Assembly: GCF_002086455.1 (NCBI RefSeq)
Contig: NZ_MVHC01000001.1
Location: 310,001-374,000 of the forward strand
Reading direction: 5' to 3'
DNA length: 64,000 bases
Source of the DNA: Mycolicibacter algericus DSM 45454
GTDB taxonomy: Bacteria > Actinomycetota > Actinomycetes > Mycobacteriales > Mycobacteriaceae
Positions within the stretch are counted from its first letter, which is position 1, and every line of letters starts with the position of its first letter. Positions 1 through 8,943 of the stretch are shown here, piece after piece. The notes under the pieces were generated by a model. It saw only the letters and a list, made by a program, of their open reading frames with translations. It ran no database searches and was not told the DNA's origin. Made by a program: the position numbers and the translations under genes.

Positions 1-810
1 CGCCTGTCCCGACTTCCCTACCTGCTGCCGATCATCGAGCACGGCTTCGAGTACCCGAACTACGTGTTGGCCGAAGTCGACCAGACCGGCGCTGACATCA
101 CCGTGCACGCCGACGGCGCACTGCGCTCGGAAACCGTTGACGGCGGCGGCTATCCGGTGCACAAGGCCGCCGGAGCCGATACCCCCGGCTACGGGGACGT
201 GCAACCGCATATCGAGGAGGCCGTTCGCAAAAACGTCCGCGCCGTCGCCGCCCGGGTCACCGAACTCGCCGACCCGCCCGATCTCGACGCGGTGTTCGTC
301 GTCGGCGAGGTTCAGTCTCGGTCGGCATTGCTGGAGGCGTTGCCGAAGCGGATCACGGCGCTGGCGCGGGAGCTCCCGGTCGGCGCCCGGGGACACGACG
401 CCGGTGACATACAAGACGCGATCGAAGCCGAATGCCTGCGAAGGCAACTCGAGAACATCCAAGACGCGGTGCAGCGCTTCACCGCCGAATCGGGCCGGCT
501 GTCCGGGCTGGCGGTCGAAGGGCTCGCCGCAGTGTGTGCCGGGCTGAGCCAGGGCGCGGTGGAGACGCTGATCATCGGCGACATCGGCGATGCGACGGTG
601 GTGGCCGACACCGACCTCGCGGTTACCGCGCCGGATGCCGACGTACTCTCCGAATACGGTGCGGCACCGGAATATACGCTTCGCGCCGACGAGGCACTGC
701 CGTGGAGCGCGATCGCGGTCGGCGCGGCCGTGGTGGCCGCCGGCGGCACAATCCATCCGGCCGACGGCGTCGCAGCGGTGCTGCGCTACCCGCCGACGGC
801 ATCCGCTTAG
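1..810 (+). CDS. Rv2629-like baeRF-domain protein (5' partial)
   Basis: The frame is open from the first base, so the N-terminus lies outside the window; a GTG at 64 is internal. The visible part closely matches my memory of M. tuberculosis Rv2629, a dormancy-associated protein of the bacterial/archaeal release-factor-1-like (baeRF) family. Shared stretches include VDQTGADI, DGGGYPVHK, a VFVVGEVQSR strand, GLAAVCAGL and the C-terminal DEALPWSAIAVGAAVV and DGVAAVLRYP. The family is thought to act on ribosomes or peptidyl-tRNA, but the activity of this member is not established. It is followed by a convergent HNH gene only 9 bases away. Confidence 0.85.
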   Translation, partial: RLSRLPYLLPIIEHGFEYPNYVLAEVDQTGADITVHADGALRSETVDGGGYPVHKAAGADTPGYGDVQPHIEEAVRKNVRAVAARVTELADPPDLDAVFVVGEVQSRSALLEALPKRITALARELPVGARGHDAGDIQDAIEAECLRRQLENIQDAVQRFTAESGRLSGLAVEGLAAVCAGLSQGAVETLIIGDIGDATVVADTDLAVTAPDADVLSEYGAAPEYTLRADEALPWSAIAVGAAVVAAGGTIHPADGVAAVLRYPPTASA

Positions 811-819
811 CCGCCGTCC

Positions 820-2451
820 TTATCCGGCTTCCGCCCAGTCGTCTTCCTCGAAGAGGTGTCGTTGGACGGGGCCCTCGACGGGAACGGCTTCGTAGCTGGC
901 CTCGTCGAACAGTGGGTCGTCGAACAATGGATCATCGCGAACCGGGTCGTCGGGCCACGGCCACTCGGCCTCGGGCGGTGGCAGCTCCTCGGGCGGCGGT
1001 CGGCGGTGGTAGTCGATGACGGCTTCGATGAAGTGGAAGGGGTTGACACGGGGTTGGCCGTGGTCGAGTTTGGGCGGCGGGACCCATTCGACCCGGCCGG
1101 ATTCGCCGAGTCGGGTGACCCAGCCCTGCTCGCAGGCCATCCGATTATCCGGCGCGCACGCCAGCGCGAGGGAATCGACGTCGGTTTGGCCGTTGTCAGC
1201 CCAATCGCGTTCCAGATGGTGTGCCTGGGACAGATACCCCGACACCGAACACCCCGGCCGGGTGCAGCCACGATCGCGTGCGTGCAACACGATGCGCTGA
1301 TCGGCGGAGGCGAGCCGTTTCGCTCGGCCCAGCCACAGCGCCCGACCGTGGCCGTCGAAGATGCTCAGGTAGTGATACGCGTGGCCGGCCATCCGCAGCA
1401 GGTCACTCATCGGCAGTAGGCTGCCGCCGGCGGTGTACGCCTTGCCGGTGATGCAGGACTCGCCTACCGGCGGCTGCGGTGGTGCCGGTTCGGTCGGTGG
1501 CTGATCGGTGTCAGGTGCGTGGTCGGACGCGGCCTGCAGTTCGGCCAGGGTGGTCGAGACGATCACGGTCACCGGCAAGCCGTTGAGCTGCCCCAGGTCC
1601 CCACCGGCCAGCACCGCCCGTAAGGCAGCCAGCAACGCGTCGTGCTGGCGTTGATCGCGGCTGCGGTGATCGTGCTCAATCTGTTCCTGACTGGGGGTGC
1701 CGGACACGCAGGGTTGTTCATCGGCGGCATTGCACATCCCCGGGGCGGCCAGTTTGGCCAGTACCGGCTCCAAGGTCGCCCGCAGCTCCGGGCTGATCTT
1801 GCCAGACAGGCTGCTCAGTCCATCGGCTCGTTGCGGACCTAACCGCAGCCCGTACTGGGCTTGGCGTTGGCGGTCGTCGGGCTCGTCGCCATCTTGATCC
1901 AGCACCGCGATCAGGTGAACAGCCAGGCGCTGGAAGGTCTGCGGGGCGAACAACGTGGCCAGCTCCGCCAGCTCACGCTCAGCGCGCTCGCGATCGGCAA
2001 CCGACACCCCGGCCGGGATCTTCTCCATGGCCTTACGGGCGATCGCTACGTGCTCGGGGCCGACCTGCCCGGCGGCCTGGGCCGCGGCCAGCGCCGGCAG
2101 CACCGGTTCAAGGGGTTCACCGGTGATGGAAGTGCGCGGGCCCAACTCGGCGGCCTCGTCCACCCGTCGCCGGGCCTCGGCCGAACTGATCCGCAACCGC
2201 TCACTCAACGCCTTGGCCAGCGAACACCCGGCCAAGACCTCACCATGGCCCTCGGCCACCAGCCGGGCCAGGATCTGATGATCGATCACCGGCGCCTGCC
2301 GCGCCAACGCCTCCCGGCGGGCCAGCACCGCTACCAGCTCCTCGGGGCTCAACGCGTCGAACGAACACTGCGCCAACCGGGCACTAATCGCCTCCTGCTC
2401 ATCGAGACACCCCATGATGGCGTCCCGATCGGCGAACGCGTCCCTACCCAT
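820..2451 (-). CDS. 13E12-family HNH endonuclease (DUF222)
   Basis: A 543-residue protein with an N-terminal DUF222 region and a C-terminal HNH nuclease core: CTRPGCSV, then QAHHLERDW, then LALACAPDNRMA. This is the mycobacterial 13E12 repeat family; many members are LexA-controlled and their cellular substrate is unknown. The start is uncertain. The ATG at 2451 directly abuts an SOS box, while the ATG at 2415 (MGCLDEQ) has a GGGAC ribosome-binding site and is also possible. The open frame continues far upstream, but that part is antisense to the next gene and does not look like protein of this family. Confidence 0.85.
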   Translation of the reverse strand: MGRDAFADRDAIMGCLDEQEAISARLAQCSFDALSPEELVAVLARREALARQAPVIDHQILARLVAEGHGEVLAGCSLAKALSERLRISSAEARRRVDEAAELGPRTSITGEPLEPVLPALAAAQAAGQVGPEHVAIARKAMEKIPAGVSVADRERAERELAELATLFAPQTFQRLAVHLIAVLDQDGDEPDDRQRQAQYGLRLGPQRADGLSSLSGKISPELRATLEPVLAKLAAPGMCNAADEQPCVSGTPSQEQIEHDHRSRDQRQHDALLAALRAVLAGGDLGQLNGLPVTVIVSTTLAELQAASDHAPDTDQPPTEPAPPQPPVGESCITGKAYTAGGSLLPMSDLLRMAGHAYHYLSIFDGHGRALWLGRAKRLASADQRIVLHARDRGCTRPGCSVSGYLSQAHHLERDWADNGQTDVDSLALACAPDNRMACEQGWVTRLGESGRVEWVPPPKLDHGQPRVNPFHFIEAVIDYHRRPPPEELPPPEAEWPWPDDPVRDDPLFDDPLFDEASYEAVPVEGPVQRHLFEEDDWAEAG

Positions 2452-2454
2452 AAC

Positions 2455-2470
2455 CCGAACACTAGTTCGA
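2455..2470 (-). promoter_or_regulatory. LexA SOS box
   Basis: Read on the minus strand the site is TCGAAC-TAGT-GTTCGG. This matches the mycobacterial/Bacillus-type LexA operator TCGAAC-N4-GTTCGA except for the last base. It sits immediately before the ATG of the HNH gene, which fits repression of a 13E12 gene by LexA and induction by DNA damage. Confidence 0.75.
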
Positions 2471-2527
2471 CCCTCCGACAGAAAACTGTCCGGATTCGGC
2501 CCCCGGCGATTAAGGAAACAGTGTGAA

Positions 2528-3532
2528 TCAACGCCGCCGGGCGGCCAGCACACCGGCGCCGGCCGCACCCAGCGCGGTGGCCGCACCGGCGACCAGCCGG
2601 GCGTGCCGGGCCGCCCAGAGTTGCGGGCTGTGCGCGTGCGAGGAGTCGTCGAACTTCCCGCGCGCGCCGTGGTCGCTACCGGGCTGCTGGTCGAGCGGCT
2701 CCCACAGATTGTGCGGCGGCACACCGTCGACGCGTTCACCGGTCTGCTGCGAGTCGTAGCCGGTACGGGCCAGGTAGCGGTCCAGCAGCGGTGCGGCGAC
2801 GCGCTGCGCCAGCAGGGTGGCGACGGTACTCTCACCGACCCAGTACTGCTTGCGCCGCGGATGGTCGGCGGCACGCAACACCGCCCGGGCGACCAGCTGC
2901 GGCTGATAGATCGGCGGCACCGGCTGCGGATGGCGAGGTAGCCGGGACAGCACCCAGGAGAACTGCGGGGTGTTGACCGCCGGCATCTGGACGATGGTGA
3001 TGTTGACCCTGGAGCGGTCGTGCAGCAGCTCGCATCGCACCGACTCGGTGAAGCCGTTGACGGCGTGTTTGGCGCCGCAGTACGCCGATTGCAGCGGGAT
3101 GGACCGCTCCCCCAGGGCCGAACCCACCTGCACCACCGTGCCGCGGTCACGGGGTTTCAGTTTCGCCAACGCCACCATGGTGCCGTAGACGAAGCCGAGG
3201 TAGCAGACCTCGGTCACCCGTTTGAACTCGTCGGGTCCGATCTCGCTGAACGGCGCGAATACCGAGGCGAAGGCGACGTTGACCCAGACGTCGATCGGAC
3301 CGAGTTCGTTCTCGACACGGTCGGCCGCGGCCGCCACGGCAGCATAGTCGGCGACGTCGGTGGGAATCGGCAGCGCGGTCCCACCGGCACCCTCGACATC
3401 GCTTGCCGCGCACCGCAATCCGGCTTCGCCGCGGGCCAGCAGGGCCACCTTCGCGCCGCGGGCACCGAACCGCTGCGCGACGGCGCGGCCGATCCCAGCA
3501 CTGGCTCCGGTGATGACGACGGTCTGAGTCAT
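2528..3532 (-). CDS. SDR family NAD(P)-dependent oxidoreductase
   Basis: A 334-residue short-chain dehydrogenase. The nucleotide-binding motif TGASAGIG is at residues 8-15, the catalytic serine is near 138 (QVGSALG) and the YxxxK pair is Y151/K155. The usual NNAG motif is replaced by VNVAFAS. The C-terminus is longer than a classical 250-residue SDR and ends in an alanine-rich, possibly membrane-associating helix followed by three arginines. The ATG at 3532 overlaps the stop of the GMC oxidoreductase by ATGA, so the two are probably co-translated. The substrate is unknown. This is the last gene of a four-gene redox operon. Confidence 0.9.
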   Translation of the reverse strand: MTQTVVITGASAGIGRAVAQRFGARGAKVALLARGEAGLRCAASDVEGAGGTALPIPTDVADYAAVAAAADRVENELGPIDVWVNVAFASVFAPFSEIGPDEFKRVTEVCYLGFVYGTMVALAKLKPRDRGTVVQVGSALGERSIPLQSAYCGAKHAVNGFTESVRCELLHDRSRVNITIVQMPAVNTPQFSWVLSRLPRHPQPVPPIYQPQLVARAVLRAADHPRRKQYWVGESTVATLLAQRVAAPLLDRYLARTGYDSQQTGERVDGVPPHNLWEPLDQQPGSDHGARGKFDDSSHAHSPQLWAARHARLVAGAATALGAAGAGVLAARRR

Positions 3533-5202
3533 GACTGGAATCCCTTCTGCAGAACCTGTTTTCCGGCCAGCCGCTCGGCGAGCCGGGAGGCCAGCGCCAT
3601 GATGGTCAGTGCCGGGTTGGCCGACCCCTGGGTCGGGCACACCGAGCCGTCGGAGAGGAACAGATTGGGCACCTCCCATACCCGTTGGTCGGCGTCGACG
3701 ACAGAGTTCTCCGGCGTGGTACCCATCCGAGCGCCACCGATCAGGTGGGCATAGCGCTGGATGGTCAGCACGTCCTGGGCGCCGGCCGCATACAGGATGT
3801 CGGTGATCACCCGGGTCGAGTAGGCCATGTTCGCTTTGTCGTTGTCGCAGCGGGTGTAATCCATTCGGGCCACCGGGATGCCGAAGTCGTCGGCCTCGTC
3901 GGCCAGTGTGACCCGGTTGTCCGGCAGCGGAAGCAGTTCGTTGAGGACACCGATCGTGCTCCAGTGGTTGTAGTCGCGCATGTATTCGCGCATCGCCCGT
4001 CCCCAGTGCCCGTCGGCGAGCACGTGCTCGGCCCAGCCGATCGGCAGCGGTGAGACGGTCTGGATGGAGAACCCGCGGGCGAATCCGCGCGTGGCGTCGG
4101 TTTCGTAGTACTGCTCGCTGCTCACCTGCGGCGGCGGCGCCTTGTACATCCGCAGCTCCTCGGGCCACCGGCCGGCGGTCTGGGAGGCGCCTTGGACCAT
4201 GACGTATCGGCCGACCTGATCGGTGTTGTTTCCCAGCCCGTTGGGGAACCGGGAACTGGTCGAATTGAGCAGCAGCCGTGGGGTTTCGATGGAGTAGCCG
4301 GCCACCGCGACGACTTTGGCGCGCTGGAGGTGCTCGGTGCCGTCGCTGTCGAAGTAGACGACACCGCGGGCCGCACCGGTGTCGTCGAGTTCGATCCGGG
4401 CGGCCATGCTGTCGGCCCGGATCTCCACGCCGTGTGCCAGCGCGTCGGGCAGGTGGGTGACATAGGGGCTGGCCTTGGCGTTGACCTTGCAGCCCTGCAG
4501 ACAGTAGCCGCGGTAGATGCAGTGCGGCCGGTTTCCGAAGGTGCCGTTGACGATCCCGACCGGACCGACCCGCATCTCGATTCCGAGGTTGCGCGCGCCC
4601 TCCCACAGCTTCGACGCGGCACTGGAGATCGGATGCGGCGAGGACGGGTAGCGGTGCGGATACCCCCACGGCCAGTTCTGCCCCGCCACCGGCAGTTCGG
4701 CCTCCAGCACTTCGTAGTGGCGGCGGATGTCGGAGTAGGCGATCGGCCAGTCCGCTCCGACCCCGTCGAGACGGTATGTCCGAAGGTCGCTGGGGTGGAA
4801 CCGCGGGCAGTAGCCGGCGTAGTGCACCATCGAGCCGCCGACGCCGCGACCGGAGTTGTTCTTGCCCAGCTCGATCGGATCGCCGCCGCCGATGATGCGC
4901 TTCTGCGTCCAGTACAGCGGGTGCGATCCGGCTTCATCGGAGACCCAGTCGGTGTCGGGATGCCAGAACGGCCCCGCCTCGATGATCACGATCCGCCAGC
5001 CGGCCCGCGCCAGTCGTTGCGCCAGTACCGATCCACCGGCGCCGGCCCCGACGACGACCAGGTCGACCTCGTCATCGGTGGCATACCGGCGCATCGTGTT
5101 CTCACCGGGCAACTGCCGCGATTGCACGTCGAGCAGGAACCGTGAGTCATTGTCGGGCGGGCCCAGCGATCCCTTGAGCAGGCCCCGCCAGAAATCGCCC
5201 AC
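3529..5202 (-). CDS. GMC family FAD-dependent oxidoreductase
   Basis: A 557-residue glucose-methanol-choline family enzyme. The FAD dinucleotide motif GAGAGG is at 52-57, a GVGGSMVHYAG segment follows near 120, and the C-terminal GMC_oxred_C region carries HLIGGARMG and SDGSVCPTQGSANPALTIMALA. It lacks a secretion signal. Together with the next gene upstream (gluconate 2-dehydrogenase subunit 3-like) it resembles a membrane-linked sugar or alcohol dehydrogenase pair, in which the flavin subunit oxidises the substrate. The GTG start at 5202 overlaps the TAG of that gene. The substrate cannot be told from the sequence. Confidence 0.9.
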   Translation of the reverse strand: MGDFWRGLLKGSLGPPDNDSRFLLDVQSRQLPGENTMRRYATDDEVDLVVVGAGAGGSVLAQRLARAGWRIVIIEAGPFWHPDTDWVSDEAGSHPLYWTQKRIIGGGDPIELGKNNSGRGVGGSMVHYAGYCPRFHPSDLRTYRLDGVGADWPIAYSDIRRHYEVLEAELPVAGQNWPWGYPHRYPSSPHPISSAASKLWEGARNLGIEMRVGPVGIVNGTFGNRPHCIYRGYCLQGCKVNAKASPYVTHLPDALAHGVEIRADSMAARIELDDTGAARGVVYFDSDGTEHLQRAKVVAVAGYSIETPRLLLNSTSSRFPNGLGNNTDQVGRYVMVQGASQTAGRWPEELRMYKAPPPQVSSEQYYETDATRGFARGFSIQTVSPLPIGWAEHVLADGHWGRAMREYMRDYNHWSTIGVLNELLPLPDNRVTLADEADDFGIPVARMDYTRCDNDKANMAYSTRVITDILYAAGAQDVLTIQRYAHLIGGARMGTTPENSVVDADQRVWEVPNLFLSDGSVCPTQGSANPALTIMALASRLAERLAGKQVLQKGFQS

Positions 5203-5948
5203 TACGAGCCCTCTTCTTGCACCAGTCTCACCGGGTCCTTGTCGACGGCGCCACGACTTTCGAACGGTTCACGCACCGACGCCCGGCCGCTCGGTCCCCC
5301 CAGTCGCATGTATCCGCGGGGGTAAGCCGGCCCACCGAATCCGATCTCGTTCCACGCCCACGGATGCGAGTAGAACGCCGTCAACGCCATGCGCATGCAC
5401 ACCGACCACGCCCGGCTCTCGTTCAACCGCGACCATGCGCCGCCGTACAACCCGCCGCGGGAGAACTGTTCGACCAGCGCCAGTTGGCTGGGGACCTCCG
5501 CGTCGGCGAATGACGGCCTGCCGTACCGCTGTTTGGCGGCCTCGTCCAGGCCTTGCAGCACCAGCCGCCAGGTGTCACCGTCATCGGGCATGTCGGCGTA
5601 CTGGTAGCCGTCAAGCCGGCCGTCGGCCAGTTTGTCGTCGATGAACTCGGCCACCGGCACCCGCGGGTCCTCGTCTTGTGCCAGCACGATGTCGCAGAAA
5701 GCCCGCAGGGTGGACTCCTCGGCGGCGGTGAAGAACCGCAACGGTCCCGGCGGCTCGAGCCGGGCCAACACCACCTTGCGGGTGGCCTCGTCCCAGCTGT
5801 CTTGCGACTCGAGCACATCGAAATCGGGATAGCGCCCGATCATCTGCGGTGTGGTGCCGCGGCGCTGCCGGGGCAGCCAGGACGGGTGCGGGGGTTGGCG
5901 ATCGGCGCGCAGGTTCGGCAGATGGTCGGGGCGGGAGGTGTCGGCCAT
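5202..5948 (-). CDS. Gluconate 2-dehydrogenase subunit 3 family protein
   Basis: A 248-residue protein with the subunit-3 signature: a helical ESTLRAFCDIVLAQDEDPRVPVAEFIDDKL region near 95-130 and a C-terminal WNEIGFGGPAYPRGYMRL segment. In characterised systems this small subunit partners with a GMC flavoprotein. Gene order and overlapping start and stop codons with the GMC gene support that partnership here. No obvious TAT or Sec signal is seen at the chosen ATG, which is unusual for a family that is periplasmic in proteobacteria. Confidence 0.85.
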   Translation of the reverse strand: MADTSRPDHLPNLRADRQPPHPSWLPRQRRGTTPQMIGRYPDFDVLESQDSWDEATRKVVLARLEPPGPLRFFTAAEESTLRAFCDIVLAQDEDPRVPVAEFIDDKLADGRLDGYQYADMPDDGDTWRLVLQGLDEAAKQRYGRPSFADAEVPSQLALVEQFSRGGLYGGAWSRLNESRAWSVCMRMALTAFYSHPWAWNEIGFGGPAYPRGYMRLGGPSGRASVREPFESRGAVDKDPVRLVQEEGS

Positions 5949-5961
5949 GGGCTGCGGCCCG

Positions 5962-6459
5962 TCAGCGTTCGCGGCGCAGCACCGCGGCCAGGAGTCCCAT
6001 TCCGCCGACCATCGCCATCAGCCCGGGTGCCGCGATCGGCGGGCCCATCGGAACGTTGTAGGACGCATTCCGCCAGCCGCCCGGTTTGCGTGCCACCCCG
6101 CGGGCGTGCAGGTACTCCCCGAGCAGGCCGTTGGCGGCGTAGACCCCGGCGGTCAACGGCAGCCAGCGTTTGGCCCAACGGCGGGAGAACACCCCGCCGA
6201 TACCGGCGATCACCACCGGCGGCGTGACCAGCACGGGGCTCCACATCCACTTGTTGCCGAAGCCGGCCTTGTAATGCTCGAGATAGATCTCGGCGGTTGT
6301 CACCACCGCGGCCACCGCCGTCATCGCCGACAATGACCGCTCAAAGCGGCCGTGCGCGACGTTGCGCAGCAGGTGATCGACGAGGTCGCCGGCTTCGCCG
6401 ATCCATTCTGCGTGACTTCCTGCCCGCAAACCGGATTCGCCCGGGCCAAGCAACATCAT
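5962..6459 (-). CDS. Conserved hypothetical membrane protein of the GMC operon
   Basis: About 165 residues. After a charged N-terminus there are hydrophobic segments AMTAVAAVVTTAEIYLEHY, VLVTPPVVIAGIGGVF and a C-terminal PGLMAMVGGMGLLAAVL, so it is probably integral to the membrane. The ATG at 6459 is chosen because GGAG lies just upstream and because the predicted SigF promoter at 6518-6542 would place transcription start downstream of the alternative ATG at 6540. As first gene of the operon it might anchor the dehydrogenase or pass on its electrons; that is inference. No family name is recognised. Confidence 0.7.
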   Translation of the reverse strand: MMLLGPGESGLRAGSHAEWIGEAGDLVDHLLRNVAHGRFERSLSAMTAVAAVVTTAEIYLEHYKAGFGNKWMWSPVLVTPPVVIAGIGGVFSRRWAKRWLPLTAGVYAANGLLGEYLHARGVARKPGGWRNASYNVPMGPPIAAPGLMAMVGGMGLLAAVLRRER

Positions 6460-6517
6460 CTGCCGCACTCCGTCCTCGCGTTCCTCGCGTTCGTCGATGT
6501 CCGCAGATTTGCCGCAG

Positions 6518-6542
6518 TACCCCGCTGCTGCAGGCACCAAAC
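6518..6542 (-). promoter_or_regulatory. Predicted SigF promoter of the GMC operon
   Basis: On the minus strand GTTT (6542-6539), a 16-base spacer and GGGTA (6522-6518). This matches the mycobacterial SigF consensus GGTTT-N15-17-GGGTA. Confidence 0.7.
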
Positions 6543-6548
6543 ATCGAG

Positions 6549-6574
6549 GTTTCGACAGCGATAGAAGCGGGAAT
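6549..6574 (+). promoter_or_regulatory. Possible SigF-type promoter
   Basis: GTTT (6549-6552), a 16-base spacer and GGGAAT (6569-6574). The -10 deviates from GGGTA by one base. It sits 15 bases before the first possible start of the downstream small membrane protein and back to back with the GMC operon promoter. Confidence 0.45.
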
Positions 6575-6588
6575 TATCGGGAGTACAG

Positions 6589-6837
6589 ATGAATGGAGGA
6601 CGGATGCGGATCGGTGGACTGGCCGGTGCGATTGTGCTGATATGGCTGCTTATCGGCGTTTTCGCCGCATGGCAGCGAGACTATTTCCACGGGCATCAGA
6701 CCAGTTGCGCGACTGCCGGAACCATCGCGGTCACCACACTGGCCGGTCCGCTGAACTATCTCGGGTTCAACCCGGTCGTGACGGATTGCCATTTACCGCA
6801 GCCCTCGTCGCAGGGTGCGGTCGTTCGGATCGTTTAA
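6589..6837 (+). CDS. Small membrane or secreted protein of unknown function
   Basis: 82 residues with a single hydrophobic N-terminal segment (GAIVLIWLLIGVFAAWQ) and a short tail with two cysteines (SCATAG and VTDCHL), which could form a disulfide outside the membrane. Start 6589 has GGGAG five bases upstream; the ATG at 6604, preceded by GGAGGA, is an equal alternative. It is followed closely by a second small hydrophobic gene, and both may share the promoter at 6549. No function is known to me. Confidence 0.7.
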   Translation: MNGGRMRIGGLAGAIVLIWLLIGVFAAWQRDYFHGHQTSCATAGTIAVTTLAGPLNYLGFNPVVTDCHLPQPSSQGAVVRIV

Positions 6838-6852
6838 CAGAAGGGATCGGTG

Positions 6853-7008
6853 ATGATTGCACTCGGAGTGATCTTGCTTATTCTGGCGCTCGTTCTCAAG
6901 ATCAATGTGTTGTGGACGATCGGAATCATTCTGGTGGTGATCGGCGCGGCACTGTGGATTCTGGGAGCGATCGGGCGTCCGGTGGCGGGTCGGCGTTACT
7001 GGTATTGA
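6853..7008 (+). CDS. DUF6131 family small membrane protein
   Basis: A 51-residue, two-helix hydrophobic protein beginning MIALGVILLILAL and ending GRRYWY. A paralogue of the same length and ending is encoded at 27267-27422 beside a hemerythrin gene. The family is common in mycobacteria and its function is unknown. An AAGGGA ribosome-binding site lies before the ATG, 15 bases after the preceding stop, suggesting co-transcription. Confidence 0.8.
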   Translation: MIALGVILLILALVLKINVLWTIGIILVVIGAALWILGAIGRPVAGRRYWY

Positions 7009-7081
7009 TTGACCAGCGCCGCCCCCGGCAGCGTTAAACTGACCGGGTTCTGCGGCCCGCTCAATGACGGGGGCACATGCG

Positions 7082-8032
7082 ATGGCTGCCGCTGCCGACC
7101 ACGGCTCCTTCAGTCATATCGCGCTGTTCTACCGATCGCCGAGGGATTACGTAGAGCACCTGGTGCCGTTCCTCGCCGACAGCGCGGCCGCCCGGATCCC
7201 AATCCTGGTGGCGGTGCCCGAACCCAATCTCTCGCTGCTGCGAGACGCCCTTCCCGAGGGGACGGCCGATTCCGTGACGACGGCGGATATGAGCCGGGTC
7301 GGACGCAATCCCGGTCACATCCTCGGCGGCGTGTTCGGCGCGTTTGCCGCCCAACATCCCACCGGACCGGTGCGAATGGTCGGCGAACCGGTCTGGCAGG
7401 GCCGATCCGACCAGGAGTATCCGGCCTGTGTCCAACATGAAGCCCTCATCAACCGGGCGTTCACCGGCCGGGAGGTCACGGTTCTTTGCCCGTATGACGC
7501 AACGAATCTGAACTCCGACATCCTGGTCGACGCCGAGATCACCCATCCGCGCCTGGACGGTGCCGGGCATCCGGAGCGCAACAGCGCGGCCTTCGCCCCG
7601 GAGGCGGCCTGGGCACGCTACAACGAGCCGTTGCCGAGCAGCCCGACCGCGGCGAGCTGCACCCTGAACGAACTCACCGACCTGGCTTTCGCCCGAGCGT
7701 TCGCCGCCAAGTACGCCCGTTGGTTCGGATTCTCCGATGCCGACATCGCCGACCTGCAACTGATCGTCAACGAACTGGCCTCCAACAGCCTGCAGCACGG
7801 GCGCGGCCCGTGCACCCTGCTGCTCTGGGAGTCAGCCGGCCAATTGGTCTGCCAGGTACGCGACGCCGGCCACCTGGCGGACCCGATGGCCGGCCGACGG
7901 CCGGTCAGTTACGACGACCAGCAAGGGTTCGGATTGTTCGTGGTCAACGCCACCGCGGACCTGGTGCGAATCCACACCGCAGCATCCGGGACCACGGTGC
8001 AGGCGCACCTGCGGATGAGGGAATCAGCATGA
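7082..8032 (+). CDS. MEDS-domain sensor with anti-sigma-type HATPase
   Basis: About 316 residues. The N-terminal half (SHIALFYRSPRDYVEHLVPFLADSAAARIPILVAVP onward) is a MEDS-type sensory domain, and the C-terminal part is a GHKL/HATPase of the RsbW kind, with N-box LQLIVNELASNSLQHG and a QGFGLFVV G-box. Such proteins typically phosphorylate STAS antagonists or hold sigma factors. The next gene encodes a MEDS-STAS protein in an ATGA overlap, so the pair probably forms a sensor/partner module. The ATG at 7082 is preferred over 7064 because GGGGG lies about 9 bases upstream. Confidence 0.8.
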   Translation: MAAAADHGSFSHIALFYRSPRDYVEHLVPFLADSAAARIPILVAVPEPNLSLLRDALPEGTADSVTTADMSRVGRNPGHILGGVFGAFAAQHPTGPVRMVGEPVWQGRSDQEYPACVQHEALINRAFTGREVTVLCPYDATNLNSDILVDAEITHPRLDGAGHPERNSAAFAPEAAWARYNEPLPSSPTAASCTLNELTDLAFARAFAAKYARWFGFSDADIADLQLIVNELASNSLQHGRGPCTLLLWESAGQLVCQVRDAGHLADPMAGRRPVSYDDQQGFGLFVVNATADLVRIHTAASGTTVQAHLRMRESA

Positions 8033-8943
8033 CAGCCACCCGCCGGGCCGACCCATCGGGGGAATTCGGCCACATCGGCTGGCAGTACCGTGATCACGAT
8101 GAATTCATTTGCCGCGCAACAGAATACCTGGCACTCGGCCTGAATCTGGGCCAGCGGGTCAGCTACGTCGGCGACGACGAGCCCACCAGGATTCGAGCTG
8201 CCCTCGCCGCGGCCGGGCTCGGCGCCGCCGCCGACGGGGTGGACGTCAAAACCGTGCCGGAGCACTTCGTGTTTCGGGCGGGCGGCGACGTCGTGGACGC
8301 CGCGGGCATGGCCGAGCGTTATGCGGCCGCCGCGATCGCAGCGGTCGCCGACGGCTACAGCGGTCTGCGCGTCGTGATCGATGTGACGCCGGTGGCCCGC
8401 ACACCGGAGCAGCGTGAGGCGCAGGCAGCACTGGAGTTCCTCGGGGACCGGCGAATCTCGACGCTGCCCGTCGCGGCGCTGTGCGGGTACAACATCGCCG
8501 AGCTGGGCGAGACGGCGGCCGGGTTGCTGTGTCTGCACGCGGCGGCCGGGCCGGCTGCTATCCCGTTCCAGCTGTACAACCAGCCCGCCCGGCGCAACGC
8601 GATCGCACTGGCCGGGTATCTCGATGCCGCGAGTGAGGCGCTGTTCGCCGCCACCTTGCACCGCATCCTGCCGTTGCTGTCACAGGCCACCCTGGAGATC
8701 GACGCCCGGGAGCTGGACTTCGTGGGCCACCGGCAGCTGCTGCTGCTCGACCGTTGTTGCGCCGCACATGACCGGGTGGCGGTGCTGCACAGCAGTCGGC
8801 CGGCGGTGCGCCGGCTGTTCGATCTGATCGGCTTCGAGCACATCCACATTGAGACCGGGGGCGAGCTCACGGTCAGCGGTGCCGGCGCACCGGGCCTGCC
8901 CGCAGGTAATCCTGCGATGACGGCGGCCGCCGACGGTAGCTGA
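8029..8943 (+). CDS. MEDS-domain protein with C-terminal STAS domain
   Basis: 304 residues. It opens with a second MEDS sensory domain (GHIGWQYRDHDEFICRATEYLALGLNLGQRVSYVGDD) and ends in a STAS-like region (LEIDARELDFVGHRQLLLLDRCC) of the anti-sigma-factor-antagonist type. The ATG overlaps the stop of the MEDS-HATPase gene, so expression is coupled. The pair would let one signal tune a kinase and its target together. A link to SigF is suggested only by genomic proximity and domain type. Confidence 0.8.
   Translation: MTATRRADPSGEFGHIGWQYRDHDEFICRATEYLALGLNLGQRVSYVGDDEPTRIRAALAAAGLGAAADGVDVKTVPEHFVFRAGGDVVDAAGMAERYAAAAIAAVADGYSGLRVVIDVTPVARTPEQREAQAALEFLGDRRISTLPVAALCGYNIAELGETAAGLLCLHAAAGPAAIPFQLYNQPARRNAIALAGYLDAASEALFAATLHRILPLLSQATLEIDARELDFVGHRQLLLLDRCCAAHDRVAVLHSSRPAVRRLFDLIGFEHIHIETGGELTVSGAGAPGLPAGNPAMTAAADGS

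Noticed and set aside
2452..3150. N-terminal extension of the HNH protein
   Set aside because: Open but antisense to the SDR gene and unlike DUF222 proteins.
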